64,000 nt of DNA, from NCBI GenBank assembly GCA_003454975.1, contig DMST01000446.1, forward strand, positions 1,472 to 65,471, read 5' to 3'. This DNA is from Cytophagales bacterium. Lineage in GTDB: Bacteria; Bacteroidota; Bacteroidia; Cytophagales; Cyclobacteriaceae. This document shows, piece after piece, positions 9,528 through 17,171 of the stretch (its first letter is position 1; each line of letters begins with the position of its first letter). The notes beneath the pieces were generated by a model. That model did no database searches, was not told the origin of the DNA, and was given only the letters and a program-made list of their open reading frames with translations. The position numbers and the translations under genes are program-made.

Positions 9528-10253
9528 TTAATTGCGTAAACCGTAATAAAGGGCAATGTATGCCGAAGGATAAACTTGGATGGCCCGTGCACGGGGTAGC
9601 ATGTTGATGGGCCGGGTGTAAGCCTCTATCATGGCACCTGCTTCGAAACCCGAAACCCGAGTCTTGAATGTTCCAAACTCAAAGCTGAAAGCACCTTTAA
9701 TGCTGACACCCGGTACTACATTGGATTCACCCAGACCTACAAGGGGCCCAGATGCTCCCTGTATATTCTCCAACAGTGTATGCACATCAGGATCATATTG
9801 CTGTGCGGTAGGGGAAGAGCCTGAGACTACATAATTAATATAGTAGGGTGTTTCCAAACCAATCGTTGGGCCACCAGCAATACCTGCATTTATCTGCACA
9901 CCCTGCTGAGGAGCCTTGTGAAATAAAATCCAATCACGACCATATTGTAAGCGTATGGGAAAAAGGTAATTGCTCTTGCCTACTATATATCCTGAACTGC
10001 CAGAAAGACCTTGCTTGAACTCCTGCGGATGTTTGACATTGGCTATCTCAAGAGTAAAGGTTTGATAGACCCGCTCTTTGGCTCTTAGGCTATAGCGCAC
10101 AAAACCCGAACCCAGCAACCGGCTGTTGGTATTTTTACCTAGCCCCCACACAATCTCATTTCGATAGTCGAAATCTTCCACCTCCTGGGCTTTCGCTAGG
10201 AAAGGCAAAAAGAGTGTGCAAATGAGTACGGGTACGATGAGCGGCTTCTTCAT
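9528..10253 (-). CDS. Exported protein, probable outer-membrane beta-barrel, function unknown
   Basis: A 241-residue protein with a clear signal peptide (cleavage after LAKAQ, about residue 23). The mature part alternates polar and hydrophobic residues with many Tyr, Gly and Phe (FVRYSLRAKERVYQTFTLEI; YIALYYGL at the end), the look of a small outer-membrane barrel. I recognise a generic Bacteroidota conserved protein but no named family. It is transcribed toward lipA with a 124-base gap that contains the lipA promoter, so it is not clearly in an operon with lipA. Confidence 0.6.
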   Translation of the reverse strand: MKKPLIVPVLICTLFLPFLAKAQEVEDFDYRNEIVWGLGKNTNSRLLGSGFVRYSLRAKERVYQTFTLEIANVKHPQEFKQGLSGSSGYIVGKSNYLFPIRLQYGRDWILFHKAPQQGVQINAGIAGGPTIGLETPYYINYVVSGSSPTAQQYDPDVHTLLENIQGASGPLVGLGESNVVPGVSIKGAFSFEFGTFKTRVSGFEAGAMIEAYTRPINMLPRARAIQVYPSAYIALYYGLRN

Positions 10254-10705
10254 TTCAACTACAATTATCTACATACTATACCTGACTATAAAAATAACGA
10301 AAACTGAAAAGGGTATGTTCATTCTTTTGGTAAAATCCTCCCTTTTAGTAGTACACTTTATATAATGTTGGATGTGCCAAATTATTTCTCCGGGGTGTCG
10401 CTAATCCAGTTTCCTGAACAGAAGCTGTTAAAATGCAGTCCTAGGTATCAAAAAAGATACTCCGCATGGGATTTTTTTCATGGTACCAAAATTTGGGTGT
10501 TTGTTCTCCAAATTCATCGAAAAGTCTTATAAAACACTCCAAAACAGGGAAGTGCTTAGTTTTTGTTTTGATATTAGATCTGTCAATAAATACTTGGAAA
10601 AGGTCAATTTAACATTTTGGTCATTAGAAAAAGTCTATTATTTAAACCCTTAGTACTAAGTTGCGTATACAAATTCAACGCCGATACACAGAAACGCGAA
10701 CAGGT
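10254..10705. other. Intergenic region of about 450 bases
   Basis: AT-rich. It must hold the promoters for the two divergent flanking genes, but no full TAnnTTTG element stands out. A 55-codon plus-strand frame (ATG 10365, stop ending 10532) is open but has no recognisable family. GTCAATTTAAC at 10603-10613 resembles the palindrome core discussed for 22105 and 63863. Confidence 0.4.
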
Positions 10706-10852
10706 ATGAACACAGTAGCAAATTCAGACACTCAGATGAAATTCTCGTCTATTAAAGCTCGGCTGGATGCACAGTTGGCTAAGGCAGAGGAAGCCCTGAA
10801 AGAGGTCGAGGCTTTAGGCGTAGAGTTGAAGCAATACGAAAAAAAGCGCTAA
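10706..10852 (+). CDS. Small coiled-coil protein, 48 residues
   Basis: A short gene from ATG 10706 (an in-frame TTG at 10661 would add 15 residues). From about residue 15 it is one charged amphipathic helix (SIKARLDAQLAKAEEALKEV), so a coiled-coil or helical hairpin is predicted. No family is recognised. A strong intrinsic terminator begins 55 bases after the stop and faces the right way, which supports a real transcript. It is convergent with the NADH dehydrogenase gene. Confidence 0.5.
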   Translation: MNTVANSDTQMKFSSIKARLDAQLAKAEEALKEVEALGVELKQYEKKR

Positions 10853-10907
10853 AGAGACCTCATCATAACACTCAAATACTTTATTCTCTTCTTTAATTGG
10901 TGATAAG

Positions 10908-10929
10908 AGCTCCCTTTCGGGAGCTTTTT
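10908..10929 (+). terminator. Intrinsic terminator of the small coiled-coil gene
   Basis: AGCTCCC-TTTC-GGGAGCT followed by TTTT on the plus strand. It ends 4 bases before the stop codon of the convergent gene. Confidence 0.88.
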
Positions 10930-10932
10930 CAT

Positions 10933-12264
10933 TTACCCTTTTTCTACGTTGTCACGTGGGATGTAGGGCCTTATTATAAGCCGAGTGCCGCGATCATAGG
11001 TAAAATAGTTCCATACCCAGTTCCAGAAAACTACCAGCTTGTTTCGGAAGCCGATGATGGACCATAGGTGTACGAACATCCAGATGTACCATCCCATAAT
11101 GCCCCCAATACGGATTTTACCAATATCAACTACCGCCCTATGCCTACCGATAGTAGCCATGGATCCTTTGTCCTTGTATTGGAAAGGTATTTGAGTTTTA
11201 CCCTTTTGCTCGCGTTTGAGGTTCTTGGCCAATAATTGTCCCTGTTGGATAGCTACTGGGGCTAGCATAGGATGCCCTTGAGGAAAATCTTCGGACTCCA
11301 TTTTTGCCACGTCTCCTAGAGCATACACACGGTCTAGACCTGCCACCTTATTATATGAATCTACCTTGATTCGGCCACGGTCAATGGCTTCTTCCGGTAA
11401 ACCTTGAAAAACATTGCCCCGAACACCAGCAGCCCAAACAACCGTTTGGCAAGGGATCTCGGTGCTATCACTTAGCACCACCTGGTGGCCATCAAAACTC
11501 GTTACCGTTCGCTCCAATAGCGTATTTACTGAGAACCGCTTCAGATAGCGCAGAGCCTTTTCTCCCGATTTTTCAGACATCCCCGCCAAGATCCGTGTAT
11601 TACCCTCCACTAGATAGATGTTCATTTGCCGGAAATCTAAGTCAGGGTAGTCGCTTGGTAATACGTGATTTTTTAGCTCACCCAACGCTCCAGCTACTTC
11701 CACACCGGTAGGGCCTCCTCCCACAATCACAAAATTCATTAGCTCCTTCCGTTCATTTAAGTCACTAGAGATTACCGCCTTTTCGAAACTCTGCAACATC
11801 TGACTACGGAGATCCAGAGCTTGGGGTACCTGCTTGAGGGGAAAAGCCTTTCCAAAATTTTCTTCCTGTCCGAAGTAGTTAGTACGACTGCCGGTAGCAA
11901 TGACTAAATAATCATACCTCAACTGCCCGAGTGAAGTTTCCAGTATGCGCTCTTCGGTTTGTATGCGGTTCACATTTGCCAGCCGAAAATAAAAGTCCTT
12001 GGTGGATTGCATCATCCTGCGCAATGGACCAGCAATGCTATCGGGTTCCAAACCAGCAGTAGCCACTTGGTACAGAAGAGGTTGAAAAGTATGGTAGTTA
12101 TGTCTATCCAAGAGTACCACTTGGAATCCCTTGCCACGTAAACTTTTTGCTAACTGGATTCCTCCAAATCCTCCGCCTACAATCACCAATCTAGGCTGAT
12201 CAGAGGTGGGAATATTCAGCACGTTAAACGAAGGGTTATCTGGGAGTGTGGGGGTTGTTTCCAT
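10933..12264 (-). CDS. Type II NADH dehydrogenase-like FAD oxidoreductase
   Basis: A 443-residue flavoprotein from ATG 12264; the open frame reaches 12354 but the extra 30 residues look unrelated. Two dinucleotide-binding folds are visible: RLVIVGGGFGGIQLA for FAD near residue 25 and FVIVGGGPTGVEVAGAL for NADH near 175, plus the second FAD motif VYALGDVA near 315. The hydrophobic, aromatic C-terminus (GWYIWMFVHLWSIIGFRNK) is the membrane-contact region of NDH-2 enzymes. It should pass electrons from NADH to menaquinone without pumping protons. Single gene. Confidence 0.92.
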   Translation of the reverse strand: METTPTLPDNPSFNVLNIPTSDQPRLVIVGGGFGGIQLAKSLRGKGFQVVLLDRHNYHTFQPLLYQVATAGLEPDSIAGPLRRMMQSTKDFYFRLANVNRIQTEERILETSLGQLRYDYLVIATGSRTNYFGQEENFGKAFPLKQVPQALDLRSQMLQSFEKAVISSDLNERKELMNFVIVGGGPTGVEVAGALGELKNHVLPSDYPDLDFRQMNIYLVEGNTRILAGMSEKSGEKALRYLKRFSVNTLLERTVTSFDGHQVVLSDSTEIPCQTVVWAAGVRGNVFQGLPEEAIDRGRIKVDSYNKVAGLDRVYALGDVAKMESEDFPQGHPMLAPVAIQQGQLLAKNLKREQKGKTQIPFQYKDKGSMATIGRHRAVVDIGKIRIGGIMGWYIWMFVHLWSIIGFRNKLVVFWNWVWNYFTYDRGTRLIIRPYIPRDNVEKG

Positions 12265-12660
12265 ACCGTTAAATTTGCTTGGAATTTGGAGAATATTTCT
12301 GTGAAAAAAGCCTTTTTCAATACAACAATTTTTCCTTGAAAAAGTGCAAATCATCCTTGTTGCTACATGGATTTTTCTTTGCTCCTACTGTCTCCCCACC
12401 AATCTTTATTGGGATGATTGTCTTTCCTCCATACAAGCTTTTGTCTTTAGGTTTCTTGTCATAATCGGTCATTTTAGGCGCTGAGAGCCTATTTTACTAA
12501 AAACTGCCAAAAATGATAATTTTTTGACTAAACCTTACTTCATTCTAACATGCCAAATGCCATTTGACAATTTTTCAGCCTCAACAAAGAATATAATTTT
12601 GCGTAAACATTATCGAACAACAGAAACAAAAGAATCTTTCGAGTCAAAAACTTAGCACTC
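12265..12660. other. Intergenic region with divergent promoters
   Basis: About 400 AT-rich bases between the divergent NADH dehydrogenase gene and a small exported-protein gene. A full -7 match, TAATTTTG, lies at 12594-12601 on the plus strand, 59 bases before the ATG at 12661. The nearest upstream TTTG is 27 bases away, longer than usual. Nothing else is recognised. Confidence 0.4.
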
Positions 12661-12984
12661 ATGAACATATTCGCTACTATTCTCGCTTTCGCATTGGTAG
12701 GTCAAGGATCTATGACTGAGAGCATCGTGCCGGAAGGAATGGACTACAACGAGTACTTGAGCGTCCAGTTCCACAGTGAAACAATTTTGGATATGTCTTC
12801 GCTTACTACCCCAGAGGATCGTGTGGTTATTTATAATGCTGCAGGTGATTTGATTGCCGAAGGCGACGTGGCTTTCATTGGTGACATTGTAGATACTAAT
12901 GATCAGACTCTGTTCGAGCTGGTGAACAAAAGCGACTATATGATGGGTTTGGGAAATACCCGGATCTATCAACTCAATAAATAA
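12661..12984 (+). CDS. Small exported protein of unknown function
   Basis: A 107-residue protein with a short hydrophobic N-terminus (MNIFATILAFALVGQGS) that could be a signal peptide. The mature part is acidic. The segment VVIYNAAGDLIAEGDV resembles the beta-strand wording of Bacteroidota extracellular domains, but no family can be named. It has its own -7 element upstream (12594-12601) and a strong terminator downstream, so it is probably a separate transcript. Confidence 0.6.
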   Translation: MNIFATILAFALVGQGSMTESIVPEGMDYNEYLSVQFHSETILDMSSLTTPEDRVVIYNAAGDLIAEGDVAFIGDIVDTNDQTLFELVNKSDYMMGLGNTRIYQLNK

Positions 12985-13017
12985 GGATTTTATAAGGTTA
13001 AATGGTCATACTTATGA

Positions 13018-13056
13018 GCAAACCCCAGTGCCTTTGGCGTTGGGGTTTGTTGTTTT
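13018..13056 (+). terminator. Intrinsic terminator
   Basis: AAACCCCA with TGGGGTTT, extended by GCC/GGC inside the loop, then a T-rich tail. It closes the small exported-protein gene ending at 12984. Confidence 0.85.
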
Positions 13057-13102
13057 ATATCAATATCCCGGATAAGAAGTAGGGAGTCCCCTCTTAGCGA
13101 AT

Positions 13103-13110
13103 TATTTTTG
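13103..13110 (+). promoter_or_regulatory. -7 element directly before nadC
   Basis: TATTTTTG matches TAnnTTTG. It ends only 4 bases before the GTG start of nadC, so the transcript would begin at or next to the start codon. No clear -33 element is seen, so chance occurrence is possible. Confidence 0.35.
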
Positions 13111-13114
13111 CCTC

Positions 13115-13978
13115 GTGCAATTATCCTATCTCACAGAGGAAGCGCTGTCTTCCTTCATCACCACTGCTCTACATGAAGATGTTGGAGACGGCGACCATAC
13201 CACACTTGCTTCCATTCCTGTGGAAGCAAAGGAGACTGCGGAAATCGTGCTAAAGGATAGTGGTGTCGTAGCCGGTGTGGACATCGCCCGGCGTATTTTC
13301 CATCAAGTAAGTCCTGACCTTTCGGTAACCCCGTTTATCCAAGACGGCAGTTGGGCCGTGACGGGTACCGTAGTCATGAGGGTTTCAGGTCCTGCTCGTG
13401 CCATCCTAACGGCAGAGCGCTTGGTGCTCAACTGCATGCAACGCATGAGTGGCATTGCAACCTATACTCGCCAGCTTTCTGACTTAATTCAAGGCACCCA
13501 TGCTAGGTTGCTCGATACCCGCAAGACCACTCCTAACTTCCGGATTTGTGAAAAGTGGGCAGTTGCGATTGGAGGAGGTGTAAATCATCGGTACGGGTTG
13601 TGGGATATGGTTCTTCTCAAGGATAATCATATCGATTATGCTGGAGGGATTACTAAGGCAGTCCAGGCCACGCAGGAATATTTACGTAGAGAGGGGAAGG
13701 ACCTCAAGATTGAAGTAGAAACTAGGACCTTACAAGAGGTGCAGGAAGTTCTTGAAGTGGGAGGTGTATTTCGAATTATGCTTGACAATATGCACCCTGA
13801 TACCATGCGTCAGGCTATTATTCTGATAGGAAAAAAGACTGAAACGGAGGCTTCAGGGGGTATCAATGAGAGAACTATTCGAGCTGTTGCTGAAACAGGA
13901 GTAGACTACATATCTGTAGGAGCCCTCACCCATTCCTTTAAAAGCCTTGACCTTTCGCTCAAGGCAGTGAAATCATAA
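13115..13978 (+). CDS. nadC: Nicotinate-nucleotide pyrophosphorylase (carboxylating)
   Basis: A 287-residue enzyme that joins quinolinate and phosphoribosyl pyrophosphate to give nicotinate mononucleotide and CO2, in de novo NAD synthesis. Family motifs are present: EDVGDGDHTT at about residues 20-29, the RMSGIATYTR segment, LLDTRKTTPNFR at about 130-141, LLKDNHI near 170, the EVETRTLQEVQEVL barrel strand, and ASGGINERTIRAVAETGVD near the end. The start is GTG and lies against a -7 promoter element. nadA and nadB are not in the window. Confidence 0.96.
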   Translation: MQLSYLTEEALSSFITTALHEDVGDGDHTTLASIPVEAKETAEIVLKDSGVVAGVDIARRIFHQVSPDLSVTPFIQDGSWAVTGTVVMRVSGPARAILTAERLVLNCMQRMSGIATYTRQLSDLIQGTHARLLDTRKTTPNFRICEKWAVAIGGGVNHRYGLWDMVLLKDNHIDYAGGITKAVQATQEYLRREGKDLKIEVETRTLQEVQEVLEVGGVFRIMLDNMHPDTMRQAIILIGKKTETEASGGINERTIRAVAETGVDYISVGALTHSFKSLDLSLKAVKS

Positions 13979-14003
13979 GAGAATTTGTTGTGTTGAAATA
14001 GAT

Positions 14004-14510
14004 ATGAACGTTAAAACCAAGAAGTATAAACTTGAAACCAAGACCTATGTTCGGATAGGTATGATGGGAGTGGTTCGGAAACAGTGGTGGGTAGGGCTTA
14101 TCGTGCTGGCTTTATGCAGTATGACTTTTTTGGTGCCTTCTGCCTGGTGGGTTATTGGAACACTAATCGCCTTGGTTCTTTATTTATTGTTTTGGCTAAT
14201 CCAATTTTATGGGTTGCCCCAGCTAGAACAGAATAAATTTTTGTTTGAGCGATTGAGCTACGAGATCAATAGCAAACAAATTCTCATGAAACTCAACCCT
14301 CGACAGGGAATGCCCATCACCTGGGATAAAATTAAACGTGCGCGAGTTTCAGGCGATGATATCACACTATATCTATCTAAGGTACAGGTGATTCATCTGC
14401 CCAAAAAGATTTTCAATACGGATAACGAGCGGAAGTTTGTAGAATCCATTCTTCGACGAAAAGGGTATCTTAAAACTGGCGAGGAAGCAACTACTCCTGC
14501 AAAGAAGTAA
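14004..14510 (+). CDS. YcxB-like membrane protein
   Basis: A 168-residue protein with two close transmembrane helices (residues about 26-43 and 45-68) after a basic start, followed by a cytoplasmic domain containing LSYEINSKQILMKLNP and TWDKIKRARVSGDDITLYLS, the layout of the YcxB-like family. That family has no established function. It begins 25 bases after nadC and is closed by a strong terminator, so it may be co-transcribed with nadC. Confidence 0.6.
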   Translation: MNVKTKKYKLETKTYVRIGMMGVVRKQWWVGLIVLALCSMTFLVPSAWWVIGTLIALVLYLLFWLIQFYGLPQLEQNKFLFERLSYEINSKQILMKLNPRQGMPITWDKIKRARVSGDDITLYLSKVQVIHLPKKIFNTDNERKFVESILRRKGYLKTGEEATTPAKK

Positions 14511-14533
14511 CCTTCTGGTAACGGAGGCCATCT

Positions 14534-14569
14534 AAGGTGCGTTAGTTAAAGAACAAACGCACCTTTTTT
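14534..14569 (+). terminator. Intrinsic terminator touching the next start codon
   Basis: AAGGTGCGTT pairs with AACGCACCTT, followed by a run of six T. The last T is directly next to the ATG at 14570. Confidence 0.88.
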
Positions 14570-15643
14570 ATGCCCTTTTCAAATTTGCGCCGTTTGCTGA
14601 AAATTGGCGGTATCCTTGTCAGCTTTGTCCTTATCATTATTGGCATAGGATATGTTTTTCAGGTATTTGCCTGGTCCTCTGCTATCCATCCGGTGTTAGG
14701 TTATGTAGTAGCCTCACTGTTTGCTATAGTCTTTGTTGCATTAATCACCGCGCCTTGGATTTTACTTTTTCGTTTGCCACAGGCAATTCGCCTTCCGGAG
14801 ACAGAGGCTGAATTGCCTGCTTATCAAGATCAACTTCGGAAACGCTTGGCTAAGAATCCCTATCTCCTTGAGGAGGGTATTGATTCAGATGAACTGGCTA
14901 GTGAGGAGGGGCTTCATCGTGCAGTAGGTCTTTTGGATGCTAAAGCAAAAGAAATATTAGAAAGGACCGCCCGGCATACTTTCCTTGTGACAGCAATCTC
15001 ACAGAATGGAAAATTAGATGGGCTAGCCGTCTTGTTCACTCAAGTGAAGATGATTTGGCAAATCAGTAAGGTATATAACCAACGCCCAGTGATATCCGAG
15101 GTGGTAGCCTTGTACGGCAATATTGCAGCTACCACTTTATTGGCAGTAGAAGTAGATGATCTGGATGTTACTGAACAAGTTGAACCATTAGTAAACTCTC
15201 TCCTCAAAACCTCGGCTACTCGTTCCATTCCTTGGGCAGGCGGAGCTGCTCAGCTTATTCTGGATTCTCTATTGGAAGGGGCCATCAACGCTTTCTTTAC
15301 TTTAAGAGTAGGTGTACTCACAATGAGATATAGTGCGGTTCAAAAGCCGATGGTTAGAAAAGATATTCGGTTCTCCTCTTATATGGAGGCGTCCTCTCTA
15401 CTGGGAACTGTAGTAGTAAAAACTAGTTCCAAAGTGGTCTCTTCCGTTTTGCGCAGTTTTCAGCAAGCTGGAAGAGATACCATCCGTTCTAGTGGCGAAG
15501 CTGTCGGAAAGACAGTGAGTAGGTTTAGCGCAAAGGTGAATGCTTGGGCAGGACGATTTTCCTCAAATAGAGAAAAAATAGGAGAAACCTTACTTGAGAA
15601 AGATGAGGAGGAAACCTCTATGAAATATGGTGATCAGGATTGA
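14570..15643 (+). CDS. DUF697-like membrane protein
   Basis: A 357-residue protein with two N-terminal transmembrane helices (about 12-32 and 40-68). A helical domain follows with LAVLFTQVKMIWQISKVYNQ near residue 155 and later VNSLLKTSATRSIPWAGGAA, resembling the DUF697/YcjF region also found attached to some GTPases; no GTPase domain is present here. The charged tail from about 320 is probably cytoplasmic. The ATG directly follows a terminator T-run, so a start slightly downstream, or read-through, is possible. It overlaps the convergent TPR gene by 10 bases. Confidence 0.65.
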   Translation: MPFSNLRRLLKIGGILVSFVLIIIGIGYVFQVFAWSSAIHPVLGYVVASLFAIVFVALITAPWILLFRLPQAIRLPETEAELPAYQDQLRKRLAKNPYLLEEGIDSDELASEEGLHRAVGLLDAKAKEILERTARHTFLVTAISQNGKLDGLAVLFTQVKMIWQISKVYNQRPVISEVVALYGNIAATTLLAVEVDDLDVTEQVEPLVNSLLKTSATRSIPWAGGAAQLILDSLLEGAINAFFTLRVGVLTMRYSAVQKPMVRKDIRFSSYMEASSLLGTVVVKTSSKVVSSVLRSFQQAGRDTIRSSGEAVGKTVSRFSAKVNAWAGRFSSNREKIGETLLEKDEEETSMKYGDQD

Positions 15644-16968
15644 CGTTTATCATCATCGCCATACAAGAACTCGTAGGCGTCAAGATAAGCAGCTGCCGCG
15701 CCTTGTTTCATTTTATGGAGCTCTCGTTTGCGTTCTTGAGCTTGATAAGCGTAGTAGCCTAGAGATAATAACATCACTATCATACCTACTGCCCAAAAAA
15801 TATCGGCAAAACTCACTGCTTCCTCTGAAGCCTCTGGATTACTGCTCGTAAACTTCTGTTCCAAAGCCATTAGACTTGCTTGCATATCAGCGACCTTTAA
15901 ATCATCTGAAATAGAAGCGAGTTTGTCTTTTTGAGACTCTTCCAATTCGTCAAGGCGAACTATTTCCTGCCATTGACCTTCTTGTTTGAGAATAGTTTTT
16001 AGTATTTCGAAGTTCTTAGAAGTATGTATTGCCCTTGCTGTGTCAAAAAGAGCAAGTGATTTGTAGCAATTTTCTTTGGCTAAAGGATAGTCGCCCTGAA
16101 TGAAGGCGATTTCTCCTAAGTTTTGATATACCTTATATTTTAGGTAGTCCTTGTCGTTTTTCTCCAGTAGGTCGAGAGAAAGCATGGCAGTTTCATATCC
16201 ATTTTGATCACCTTTCGCTGCCATCGCTAATCCTAGCCACTGAAATATGGAATAATAATACACCTCATACTTTTCAACAATTCCGAAGCTGATCGCATTC
16301 TTATAATACTCTATCGATTGCTCGTAATCAGTTAGTTGGTAATAATGGGAGGCGAGGGAATAGTGTATAAATTGCTGATATCCAGAGTCACTCGACATTT
16401 CTAATGCCCTATTAAAAAATTCAATGTACTTTTCGTTATCGCCAAGATTTAGGTAACAGATAGCTGTGCTACCATAAATTCTATCAAGCCTGTACTCTTC
16501 CGAATCCAGGTTGTTAACAGCAATTTCTAGGGCCTCCTGATAATATCCAATGGCTTGACGGAACAATTTGGCATAACGGAATTGTCGTCCAATGGCATGG
16601 GTTGAATTGAATACGCCTCTGAAATCACCTATTACTGAATATTCATTCTTAGCCAAGAAAAATGCCTCAATTGCCTTGGTGGGATTATTTCGTAAAGAGG
16701 CTAGAGCAGTTCCTCTCATGTAATCACCTTCAGCTAACCAACTAAGATTATCTCTGGACTTGGCGACGGTGATTACTGTATTAGCAAATCTGAGTTGATT
16801 GTTATAAGATTGAATGGTATCAAAACCGACCTTTAGCTCTTCAATAGTACTTGCCTCTTCGACTAAAGGCTTTATAGCGGTTGATGAAAGAGAATATTGA
16901 CCCTTAACTGGAACTACAGAGATCAGACTCATTAAAGAAGTAACCAAAAAAGGGCCAATACGCTTCAT
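15634..16968 (-). CDS. Periplasmic TPR protein with one C-terminal membrane anchor
   Basis: A 444-residue protein: signal peptide to about VKGQ (residue 24), then tetratricopeptide-like helical repeats over about 40-340 (for example FRQAIGYYQEALEIAVNNLD, SIEYYKNAISFG, AKENCYKSLALFDTARAI), a coiled segment at about 340-375, one transmembrane helix (FWAVGMIVMLLSLGYYAY, about 390-410) and a short basic cytoplasmic tail. Its layout is that of the sensor half of Bacteroidota TPR histidine kinases, but no kinase, LytTR or other output domain follows. It begins 13 bases after the GG-leader peptide gene and shares its promoter, so it is the obvious partner of that peptide. The function is unknown. 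Confidence 0.75.
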   Translation of the reverse strand: MKRIGPFLVTSLMSLISVVPVKGQYSLSSTAIKPLVEEASTIEELKVGFDTIQSYNNQLRFANTVITVAKSRDNLSWLAEGDYMRGTALASLRNNPTKAIEAFFLAKNEYSVIGDFRGVFNSTHAIGRQFRYAKLFRQAIGYYQEALEIAVNNLDSEEYRLDRIYGSTAICYLNLGDNEKYIEFFNRALEMSSDSGYQQFIHYSLASHYYQLTDYEQSIEYYKNAISFGIVEKYEVYYYSIFQWLGLAMAAKGDQNGYETAMLSLDLLEKNDKDYLKYKVYQNLGEIAFIQGDYPLAKENCYKSLALFDTARAIHTSKNFEILKTILKQEGQWQEIVRLDELEESQKDKLASISDDLKVADMQASLMALEQKFTSSNPEASEEAVSFADIFWAVGMIVMLLSLGYYAYQAQERKRELHKMKQGAAAAYLDAYEFLYGDDDKRQS

Positions 16969-16981
16969 GCTTGCTTAATGA

Positions 16982-17116
16982 TTAAGTATTAGGTGGTTCA
17001 CAATTTGGATCGCCCTCTTCACAACCACCTGCAGTCTGTTGTAATGCTTTTACGTTTTCTACCTTCAAAATTTCGAATGCCTCGAAATTCTTTTGTGCTT
17101 TTTTGATGTGTTTCAT
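16982..17116 (-). CDS. Double-glycine leader peptide, 44 residues (candidate RiPP or pheromone precursor)
   Basis: ATG at 17116, stop ending at 16982. The first 31 residues are a charged helical leader (starting MKHIKKAQKNFEAFEILK, continuing VENVKALQQT) that ends in AGG, the form of leaders cut by C39-peptidase exporters. The 13-residue core is CEEGDPNCEPPNT: acidic, with two cysteines and two prolines near the end. It contains no Ser and a single Thr, so lanthionine rings are unlikely; a disulfide or thiol modification is more plausible. A perfect TTTG-N20-TAGTTTTG promoter lies 24 bases upstream of the ATG. It is followed at 13 bases by the TPR protein. No modifying enzyme or exporter gene is adjacent. 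The gene is real in my view; its role is inference. Confidence 0.72.
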   Translation of the reverse strand: MKHIKKAQKNFEAFEILKVENVKALQQTAGGCEEGDPNCEPPNT

Positions 17117-17139
17117 GGTGTAATAACATTTGGTTGTCA

Positions 17140-17171
17140 CAAAACTAGTGAAACCTTACATGCACATCAAA
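17140..17171 (-). promoter_or_regulatory. Promoter of the GG-leader peptide/TPR operon
   Basis: On the minus strand TTTG (17171-17168), a 20-base spacer, then TAGTTTTG (17147-17140): an exact match to the Bacteroidota housekeeping promoter. It predicts a leader of roughly 20 bases before the peptide ATG at 17116. Confidence 0.8.
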
